This document shows positions 1-5,502 of a stretch of 7,624 nucleotides of DNA, piece after piece. The notes under the pieces are model-generated. The model had not been told where the DNA came from, did no database searches, and saw only the letters and a list, made by a program, of their open reading frames with translations. The stretch covers positions 1 to 7,624 of the forward strand of contig JAMOPB010000426.1 of the NCBI GenBank assembly GCA_027064945.1. Reading direction: 5' to 3'. Both the position numbers and the translations under genes were made by a program. Positions within the stretch are counted from its first letter, which is position 1. Every line of letters starts with the position of its first letter. This DNA is from Candidatus Cloacimonadota bacterium (lineage in GTDB: Bacteria; Cloacimonadota; Cloacimonadia; Cloacimonadales; TCS61).

Positions 1-172
1 TCGGCCAGATTGCAATATCTGCTGCTACTTCTCTTTCAGCTAAACCCTTAACGGTTACAACACGCTCCATCTCTTTTACTTTCAGCGCTGTATTTGCAAC
101 AATAGCACCCAAACCGATTAAGCCTAAAAAGATAAAAAATCCCAAAATTGCATGTTCATGTGAATTTTTCAT
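1..172 (-). CDS. SIMPL-domain (DUF541) protein, N-terminal fragment; gene runs off the left edge
   Basis: Translation from the ATG at 172 gives 57 residues to the window edge. An N-terminal hydrophobic segment (AILGFFIFLGLIGLGAIVA, residues 8-26) is followed by ERVVTVKGLAEREVAADIA (36-54) and then IWP. The VTVKGLAERxVxAD...IWP pattern is the start of SIMPL/DUF541 domain proteins as found in many FCB bacteria; these are membrane-anchored or periplasmic proteins of uncertain function. The start codon lies 6 bp after the stop of the DUF1456 gene (TAATAAGTTATG, with a second in-frame TAA). There is no strong Shine-Dalgarno close to the ATG, only GGAG about 15 bases upstream within the previous gene, so translation may depend on coupling. 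Most of the protein is outside the window. Confidence 0.85.
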   Translation of the reverse strand, partial: MKNSHEHAILGFFIFLGLIGLGAIVANTALKVKEMERVVTVKGLAEREVAADIAIWP

Positions 173-178
173 AACTTA

Positions 179-649
179 TTATTGATCTCCAACTACACGG
201 TATTTTTTTTGTAATCCCATAAGGAAATTTCTTAAAACTTGGTCTTGACATACTCGATATTGGCGACTGGAATTTCTTCTAAAAAATGCACTTAACTCCG
301 ATTTTCCTAACTTGAAATTAGCTAATTTTAGAATTTCCAAAATGTCATCACTCTTAAGATCCAAAGCAATTTTAAGTTTCTTAAAAATGATATTATTTGT
401 AAGTCTTGTTTCCGGCTCAGGCTGCTCTCCATCTTTCTTGCCACGATTTTTATTTATCAATCCATTTAAGAAAGATGCCATCTCTGAATCAGTAATTATT
501 TTAAATTCAGGATCATCTTCACGTTTTAACCAGTCACTTATTTGAGATCTTGTAACCGGCATTTGAGCTAATTCAAAAATCTCTAACATCTCATAATCAC
601 TATAATCAAAAATAAATCTGATTCTTCTTAATAAATCATTATTTTGCAT
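179..649 (-). CDS. yehS: YehS-like DUF1456 family protein with two repeats
   Basis: The protein matches the DUF1456 family typified by Escherichia coli YehS, also 156 residues long; its function is unknown. Two homologous helical repeats can be seen: residues 4-71 (NDLLRRIRFIFDYSDYEMLE ... SDWLKREDDPEF ... ASFLNGLINKNRGK) and 85-151 (NNIIFKKLKIALDLKSDDIL ... SAFFRRNSSRQYRVCQDQ ... LRNFLMGLQKKYR). The signature blocks WLKREDDPEF, FLNGLI and NNIIFKKLKIAL are all present. There is no signal peptide or membrane segment, so it is probably cytoplasmic; the small basic helical repeats would suit nucleic-acid or protein binding, but this is a guess. The ATG at 649 has a GAGGA Shine-Dalgarno 6 bases upstream. 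It sits 6 bp before the SIMPL gene, which suggests co-transcription with that gene rather than with the PGA run. Confidence 0.93.
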   Translation of the reverse strand: MQNNDLLRRIRFIFDYSDYEMLEIFELAQMPVTRSQISDWLKREDDPEFKIITDSEMASFLNGLINKNRGKKDGEQPEPETRLTNNIIFKKLKIALDLKSDDILEILKLANFKLGKSELSAFFRRNSSRQYRVCQDQVLRNFLMGLQKKYRVVGDQ

Positions 650-674
650 TTTCTATCCTCTTTTGTTTCCGACT

Positions 675-708
675 AAAAAATTAACAACATATCATGTTTT
701 TATGATAC
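675..708 (-). terminator. Weak AT-rich hairpin with T-run after the PGA run (possible terminator)
   Basis: In the 70-bp gap between the barrel gene and the DUF1456 gene, 690-695 (TATCAT) pairs with 702-707 (ATGATA). On the minus strand the stem is followed after 9 bases by a run of six T (680-675). The stem is only 6-7 bp and all but one pair is A-T, so it would be unstable. The placement at the end of the five-gene run is the main argument for it. Confidence 0.25.
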
Positions 709-719
709 GGTGTTATCAT

Positions 720-1748
720 TTATTTCATTTTAATATCTAAACTTAAACCCACTTGGTAGGCATCATAAGTTTTTTCATCCGCAACATTACTATAAACAGA
801 ATCTGTATTACGGTTTTGGAATTTTCCAAAAACTTTTAAACCTGTTGAATTAGTCAAACCATACTTCAAATAAGCCTTAGCGGATAATCTTTCTGCTTCT
901 CTTCCATAGTGATAGATGTCATCTACAAAATCACTAGAAAAAAAACGTTCTTCCCAAAGAACTGAAGTGTGCAGTTTTACATCTTTTCCTGCTATTTGGA
1001 AAAATGAAGGAAAAGTTAAAGCAAATTTATACTTATTGGAATCATAACTTCCATCTTTGATAACTCCGGAAAAATCAAATCCGTCAAAAGCATCTTCAGC
1101 AGAAGCTTCGGATAATTTATATGCGTAACCAAGTGTAATATTAAACTTTTCAAATCTTCCTAACAAACTTATTCCATTTTCAATCACGTCAGAATCATAT
1201 TCCGTAAAATACTCATTATAAAATTGTTGGGAATATTTAGCGTTATAGCGAATTGATAATTTATTGTTTAGATCCCAATTTATGGTTGTAAAATAATCAT
1301 TCTTACTATAAGTATATTGGTGTCTTTCATTATCCCAAACGCTAGTGTAATTATTCACGTAAATTTCAGGAGACCAACTATAGCCCAATGTAACATCAAA
1401 ATATCTGTTAAAATAATATTTTGTGTCCATCGTGAAATCAAAATTATCAAAAACTTTGTTCAAAGAATACAAATCATAATCGAATTTCAGATTGAATATA
1501 TTTGTGTGTCCCAAAAGTTTATGTTTTGTTCTAAGATCCACAGATAAATTTGTAACAAAATCATCAGCCGATTCAATATCGTAATGGCTTCCAATTTCTC
1601 CATCCAAATAGCGTTGATAATCTCTATCGGATAGACTTAGAATATTGCTGGAATAAAAACCTTCCAAGCTAATATTTGTAGTAATATCCATTGCAAAAAC
1701 AAAGCCAAAGCAACTTAGCACAAGAAAGGAGATAAATATTTTTCTCAT
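720..1748 (-). CDS. Predicted outer-membrane beta-barrel protein, fifth gene of the PGA run
   Basis: No family is recognised by name. A clear signal peptide (MRKIFISFLVLSCFGFVFA, residues 1-19, cleavage after A19) is followed by 323 residues rich in Tyr, Phe, Asn and Asp in the alternating polar/non-polar pattern of amphipathic strands, with no hydrophobic helix. I can mark about 14 candidate strands, e.g. NISLEGFY, VTNLSVDLRT, IFNLKFDYDLY, FDFTMDTKYYF, FDVTLGYSW, TTINWDL, KLSIRYNAKY, FNITLGYAY, KYKFALTF, VKLHTSVLWEE, SAKAYLKYGL, GLKVFGKFQ and QVGLSLDIK. Loops such as ESADD and SDFVDD are acidic. The last residue is Lys, not the common terminal Phe/Tyr/Trp, though the final strand looks intact. 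The ATG at 1748 overlaps the stop of the previous gene. Because it is coupled to pgsB, pgsC and pgsW, I infer it could form the outer-membrane passage or attachment point for PGA. A generic porin is the alternative. Confidence 0.85.
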   Translation of the reverse strand: MRKIFISFLVLSCFGFVFAMDITTNISLEGFYSSNILSLSDRDYQRYLDGEIGSHYDIESADDFVTNLSVDLRTKHKLLGHTNIFNLKFDYDLYSLNKVFDNFDFTMDTKYYFNRYFDVTLGYSWSPEIYVNNYTSVWDNERHQYTYSKNDYFTTINWDLNNKLSIRYNAKYSQQFYNEYFTEYDSDVIENGISLLGRFEKFNITLGYAYKLSEASAEDAFDGFDFSGVIKDGSYDSNKYKFALTFPSFFQIAGKDVKLHTSVLWEERFFSSDFVDDIYHYGREAERLSAKAYLKYGLTNSTGLKVFGKFQNRNTDSVYSNVADEKTYDAYQVGLSLDIKMK

Positions 1749-2656
1749 TATTCCTCCACTTTTACGGAAGATTTACTGATATAAAATCGGAAAATTACAT
1801 CTAAATGTTTGTCTCGATTTTCAATCCTAAGATTATGAATACCTCTATCTAATTTAAGAATATTTGCATCTCCGGTTGAAAGCATTTTCTCTTCTTCATC
1901 CTTCAAATACGCACTATTAGATTTATAGGCTTTCTCTTCATATTCGCCTATCAGCTTATCATTATCATATACCATAAAACGATATTTTTTCGTGTTCACA
2001 TAATTTCTGGAAAAAACGACACGACTCATTATTTTCAGAACGATTGGTCCTTCCAAAACCAGTTTAATAAAACCATTGGAATCTCCATAATATGTATATG
2101 GTGTATCTTTTAGCATAACTACACGCTCTTCCCCATATTCTTGCGGAGTATAGCGAATATAATCAATTACTCGATGATCTGAGATTACATTATTCCCTGA
2201 GATTTTAAACAGAATCTTATTTTGAGAACTGTTTGTAATAACAACATCGCTATTATCTGAATCGATATAAGTTTTAAAAAGATTATAACTTGAAATTTCA
2301 TCTCCATTTAAGCCACGAGTTGTTCTACTTTTTTTAGCTAATCTGGTAACATTGTGCGGTTCATTATTAACTAATATTTTATAAGAATATTCTTCTTCTT
2401 TTTTACTGTTTAGAACCAAACGGCTGTATATTTTCAAACTATCCACTTCAAAAGTTTTAGCACGCATTGTTTCTCCCGGAAGAAGTTGATAATAGTTAAT
2501 AATCTTGTTTGTATTTCTATTTAGAAGCGGATACACTTTATCTTCATCAAGCAAATCAATGCGTGATGCAAATAGAATTGAATTCATCACAAGTAATAGA
2601 AAAATCATTATTAGATTTTTCCGATTTATAACTGTCAAATTTTGCATATATTTCAT
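1748..2656 (-). CDS. Exported protein of unknown family with two similar halves, fourth gene of the PGA run
   Basis: I do not recognise this family. The N-terminus has a basic stretch and a hydrophobic segment (IMIFLLLVMNSILFA, residues 16-30), like a signal peptide cleaved near A30-S31, so the product should be periplasmic or surface located; a retained anchor is possible. The rest is beta-rich and charged, with no further membrane segment and no cysteine. Two regions resemble each other: residues about 55-152 contain LKIYSRLV (74-81) followed by YSYKILV (90-96) and a KKS; residues about 185-293 contain LKIMSRVV (207-214) followed by YRFMVY (225-230) and a KS. Each ends in a strand of the type ILFKIS/VIFRFYIS. 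This suggests tandem beta-sandwich domains. The gene starts 8 bp after pgsW (AGGA Shine-Dalgarno; M4 is an alternative start) and its stop overlaps the next ATG. By context I infer a periplasmic role in PGA export, anchoring or length control. Confidence 0.85.
   Translation of the reverse strand: MKYMQNLTVINRKNLIMIFLLLVMNSILFASRIDLLDEDKVYPLLNRNTNKIINYYQLLPGETMRAKTFEVDSLKIYSRLVLNSKKEEEYSYKILVNNEPHNVTRLAKKSRTTRGLNGDEISSYNLFKTYIDSDNSDVVITNSSQNKILFKISGNNVISDHRVIDYIRYTPQEYGEERVVMLKDTPYTYYGDSNGFIKLVLEGPIVLKIMSRVVFSRNYVNTKKYRFMVYDNDKLIGEYEEKAYKSNSAYLKDEEEKMLSTGDANILKLDRGIHNLRIENRDKHLDVIFRFYISKSSVKVEE
1753..1757 (-). promoter_or_regulatory. Shine-Dalgarno of the beta-barrel gene, inside the preceding coding sequence
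   Basis: The minus strand reads GTGGAGGAATAATG: a strong GGAGG within the last Glu codons of the upstream gene, 4 bases from the start ATG at 1748. Stop and start share one base (TAATG). This fixes the start and suggests terminating ribosomes re-initiate there. Confidence 0.8.
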
Positions 2657-2664
2657 AAGAAATC

Positions 2665-3771
2665 CTAAATATTTATCTCATCTTTTTCGATTCTAACAGC
2701 ACGGTGATCATACAATAAAACGATAGCAATTAGCACAATTAGGATAAACAAAGCTATTGAAGCTATCATCACATTATATCTTTCAGCTTCGAAAACTCTT
2801 CCCATACCGGCTTGTGGCAATGGTTCAGGAGCAACTGGAAGTTCATATTTTGAAGCAATATTGATAATATCCAAAAGATGCAATACTGATACACCATCTT
2901 CTGCATATAAGAACATTGTACCTTTTATCGGAATATTCTTTAATTTAAGATAACGATGTAAACCCGGTTTAACTAATTGTCCATTTAAGGAAGTTCCCAA
3001 ACTGGATAATCCGCCACCAATATTGATATAAAGTTTGTAATTTTCATCATCTAATTGTGAATCTAAAATTTCTTTCTTCTTAGCTATGTTTGTTTCCAAG
3101 CTATTTCCTTTTATCAATTTCACGTTGTTTCGTTCAATAGCAGCTAAGATAAGATCGCGTCCTTTTCTATTTAATCCGCGTCCTAAATCTCTTCCACCAC
3201 CAATTGAAGCTGCGTAACTGCGATATGGGAAAACACCTTTTTCATAAAGCAATCTTTCCATATCCAACCAAGTAAATTCAGGGTCAGTAGCTCCAAACAT
3301 TGAAGCACCTACTGATGAAACAACTTTTAAATCTAAGCCCATTACTTTTGCAGCACTATAGACAGCAAGGTTGATTCCGGGAAAAGAACCAGTCATGCTC
3401 ACAGCCACTTTGTCGCCTTCTTTCAATTCTGCTTGCTTAAATAAATCCACAATCACAGCTGCCATATTAGGATTCAATGAGGTTAATTTAGATGTAAGAT
3501 TACCACGATCCGTGATAATCAAAGATTCACGATCTCCAATTAAAGCAGTTTCGTTTGGATCATTAAGGTCATCTATAAAAACACCGTTTTCTATTCTATT
3601 TTCTTTGATTATCTCTTCTGCTTTTTGCATCAGCTTAGCAGCTTCTAATTTTAATTCAAAATAATCTTCTTTAACATAAGTCGTACTATTTTCTACCCAA
3701 ATAAAGAGTAAAATTGAAACAACAGATAATATTATTAAACTTAACTTTGATTTTGCACTTGGTATAAACAT
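2665..3771 (-). CDS. pgsW: PgsW-type poly-gamma-glutamate system protein (TIGR04332-like), bitopic inner-membrane protein
   Basis: This resembles the 'poly-gamma-glutamate system protein' family found beside pgsB and pgsC in genomes that lack PgsA/CapA; its biochemical role is not established as far as I know. The sequence shows a membrane helix at each end (residues 8-26 and 333-354) with positive residues outside both (KSK at the N-terminus, HRAVRIEK at the C-terminus). Positive-inside logic puts the 300-residue middle in the periplasm. That part contains GDRESLIITDRGN (79-91), TGSFPGINLAVYSAAKVMG (127-145), SSVGASMFGATDPEFTWLD (152-170), SIGGGRDLGRGLNRKGRD (189-206) and NIGGGLSSLGTSLNG (250-264). 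The glycine-rich loops and alternating strand/helix pattern suggest an alpha/beta domain that could bind a ligand or the polymer; no known catalytic set is evident. The ATG at 3771 follows a GGGAG Shine-Dalgarno, 11 bp after pgsC. I am sure of the family context, less sure of the symbol. Confidence 0.85.
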   Translation of the reverse strand: MFIPSAKSKLSLIILSVVSILLFIWVENSTTYVKEDYFELKLEAAKLMQKAEEIIKENRIENGVFIDDLNDPNETALIGDRESLIITDRGNLTSKLTSLNPNMAAVIVDLFKQAELKEGDKVAVSMTGSFPGINLAVYSAAKVMGLDLKVVSSVGASMFGATDPEFTWLDMERLLYEKGVFPYRSYAASIGGGRDLGRGLNRKGRDLILAAIERNNVKLIKGNSLETNIAKKKEILDSQLDDENYKLYINIGGGLSSLGTSLNGQLVKPGLHRYLKLKNIPIKGTMFLYAEDGVSVLHLLDIINIASKYELPVAPEPLPQAGMGRVFEAERYNVMIASIALFILIVLIAIVLLYDHRAVRIEKDEINI

Positions 3772-3782
3772 CTATTTCTCCC

Positions 3783-4232
3783 TTATCCTATTACTTCACC
3801 GCCAAAGATGATAACCAAAATAAGGCGAACCAAAACTGCTGCAACTGTCATTACAGATAGTGTTTTGATAATTCCTTGTTTTTCCATCGCATTGGCTATA
3901 AGACCCGGAATGATAAATCCGATCACATTTACAGAATAGATTGAACTCATATTGGAAAATAATCCGTATGTATCAGCATACCAACCTAAAATAAATCCAA
4001 GAAGCACAGTAATTACCATTCTTCTACGACCATAGATAAACATCACTTTTCCCAATAATTTAACAATTCCAAAAACTATGAAACTAATTGATAATGTGGC
4101 TAAGATAGTTAGTGGCTGATGCAAAAACATCGCAATATATCCTGAAACCACAATTCCACCGGCTGCTGCGCCGAATGTCTCTAAGAAAAAAAGACTAATT
4201 ATTACACCTAATCCTATTGCTACTTCAAACAT
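3783..4232 (-). CDS. pgsC: PgsC/CapC, poly-gamma-glutamate synthase membrane subunit
   Basis: PgsC is the small integral membrane partner of PgsB; in Bacillus the pair forms the PGA synthase core, and PgsC is also thought to help pass the chain through the membrane. This protein has 149 residues, the usual family length, and is almost wholly hydrophobic with about five or six membrane segments (roughly 3-20, 22-38, 42-60, 72-88, 102-116, 122-143). Family-like motifs are GGIVVSGYIAMFLHQPL (25-41), YGRRRMVITVLLGF (67-80) and IGFIIPGLIANAMEKQG (104-120). The ATG at 4232 lies inside the end of pgsB (8-bp overlap), with an AAGGAA Shine-Dalgarno in the pgsB coding sequence, so translation of the two is probably coupled. 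Complete and undamaged. Confidence 0.95.
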   Translation of the reverse strand: MFEVAIGLGVIISLFFLETFGAAAGGIVVSGYIAMFLHQPLTILATLSISFIVFGIVKLLGKVMFIYGRRRMVITVLLGFILGWYADTYGLFSNMSSIYSVNVIGFIIPGLIANAMEKQGIIKTLSVMTVAAVLVRLILVIIFGGEVIG

Positions 4233-5394
4233 TTTTTCCGTTCCTTTCTCTAAAATAATCTACGATGATTCCGCCGTTTCCACCGATATTTCCTACACCA
4301 AAGAGTAATATTTCTTTCGCATTCATTTTACTAACTGCATCGATTAATTCTGTTCCACTCACCCATCCACAATCATGCACTTTATTTTTTGGAATATTAC
4401 GACTTAGTGCATAAGAAAACATTGATTGAGTCTGTTGTCCTACTAAAAATAGTTCATCATGGTCAAGATCAACGCACATATCTATTAATTGTTTTGAACG
4501 ATAAATTCTATCTTCTCTTGTGTTCAAAACAACAGACACATTATCTACATAGGAATGAATTTGTTTTACATAATTTATCAAAAACTCAGTTGATTCGGGA
4601 TCATTTGCTGCAAATGAGTGAACGAAAAATATTTTTTTATCACCTCTCTTTACTTCAAAAATCTCAGCTGCTCCAATATCAGGAATAGCTTTATACATCT
4701 CTTGCAAAGCAGCATTTCTATCTACATTACAATATTCGCATACATCCAAACTTAATGCTACATTATCTTTATGCTCGATATGTGTAAAACCACGCATAAA
4801 TTCATCAGGAACTTTTGATCCGTCTGAAAAATTTAGCTTTGTATGAAGCTTTCCCGCTTCTTTTTCCATAAGAGGAAACATTTTCCATTCTGCAGTAAAT
4901 GCTACACCATTTTGTGGAAGAGAATTGCACAATGAAAGAGTGCAATTTCTTAATCCCGGTCCCATCACATCTAAATGGTCTAAACGAGTATTTGTGATTA
5001 CGCCTATTTGTGAACGAACCATCTTTTTTTCTGTAACCCATTGATATTCCGGAGTTACTGCCATGCATTCCAAAACCAAAATATCAATATCTCTTTTGGC
5101 ACAAAATTTAATAATTTTTAATTGCTCTTTAATGTTAGCACCAAAATGGCGAACGATCGGTGTTTCAGATCCATCTTCAAAGATTATTACCGGAGCTGAA
5201 CCTGTAGTTTTCGCCATAACTTTCTTGCCACCTGCACGTAAGCCAGCTGCTAACAAACGTGTTACACTAGACTTGCCTCTAGTTCCATTCACATGGATTA
5301 TCATTGGTATCTTGTTACGCCAATATTGGTGATTATGATACTCAATAATCCAGATAATAATTAAAATTAACAATCCAATAACTAAACTATACAT
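4225..5394 (-). CDS. pgsB: PgsB/CapB, poly-gamma-glutamate synthase ATP-dependent ligase subunit
   Basis: PgsB is the catalytic subunit of PGA synthase. It uses ATP to activate the gamma-carboxyl of glutamate on the chain and forms an amide bond at the cytoplasmic face of the inner membrane. The sequence shows one N-terminal membrane segment (residues 3-17), then a Mur-ligase-type fold. The P-loop is VNGTRGKSSV (35-44). Other family motifs are AKTTGS (61-66), ECMAVTPEYQ (109-118), TRLDHLDVMGPGL (136-148, with the DHxDVMGP signature), FAANDPEST (261-269), NTREDR (291-296) and FGVGNIGGNGG (365-375). Length 389 matches the roughly 393 of Bacillus PgsB. The ATG at 5394 has a GAGG Shine-Dalgarno a few bases upstream and gives the expected N-terminal anchor. 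It is the first gene of a five-gene minus-strand run, and its end overlaps pgsC by 8 bp. All expected nucleotide-binding motifs are present, so it looks active. The polymer's D/L make-up cannot be read from the sequence. Confidence 0.96.
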   Translation of the reverse strand: MYSLVIGLLILIIIWIIEYHNHQYWRNKIPMIIHVNGTRGKSSVTRLLAAGLRAGGKKVMAKTTGSAPVIIFEDGSETPIVRHFGANIKEQLKIIKFCAKRDIDILVLECMAVTPEYQWVTEKKMVRSQIGVITNTRLDHLDVMGPGLRNCTLSLCNSLPQNGVAFTAEWKMFPLMEKEAGKLHTKLNFSDGSKVPDEFMRGFTHIEHKDNVALSLDVCEYCNVDRNAALQEMYKAIPDIGAAEIFEVKRGDKKIFFVHSFAANDPESTEFLINYVKQIHSYVDNVSVVLNTREDRIYRSKQLIDMCVDLDHDELFLVGQQTQSMFSYALSRNIPKNKVHDCGWVSGTELIDAVSKMNAKEILLFGVGNIGGNGGIIVDYFRERNGKNV

Positions 5395-5440
5395 TTTACC
5401 TCATAATTTTTTTTCTTACGATATTTTAAGCTTTTACAAT

Positions 5441-5472
5441 TTCGGTAAGCTCTAATCATAGAGCTTACCGAA
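5441..5472 (-). terminator. Perfect 14-bp hairpin between the C25 gene and pgsB, probable transcription terminator
   Basis: Arms 5441-5454 and 5459-5472 are exact inverted repeats (core CGGTAAGCTC / GAGCTTACCG) closing a 4-base loop. The hairpin begins 31 bp after the C25 stop codon and ends 46 bp before pgsB, where a terminator for the C25 gene would sit. On the minus strand the bases after the stem read ATTGTAAAAG, so there is no real U-tract. Termination would therefore be non-canonical, or the hairpin may act in mRNA 3'-end protection instead. Confidence 0.6.
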
Positions 5473-5502
5473 GATTATAAAAAACAAATTTATCTTTTTC
5501 AA

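Noticed and set aside
1700..1748. Lipobox-like VLSC (Cys 13) in the signal peptide of the barrel protein, suggesting a lipoprotein.
   Set aside because: The hydrophobic core continues past the Cys (FGFVFA) and a good signal peptidase I site follows at A19; a lipoprotein barrel would be unusual.
4805..5068. An 87-codon minus-strand frame inside pgsB.
   Set aside because: It lies in another frame wholly within the well-supported pgsB gene and its product resembles nothing.
5423..5439. Possible promoter for pgsB (minus-strand TAAAAT as a -10 in the leader).
   Set aside because: No -35 element at a proper distance; AT-rich DNA yields such hexamers often, and the FCB promoter consensus differs from the usual one.
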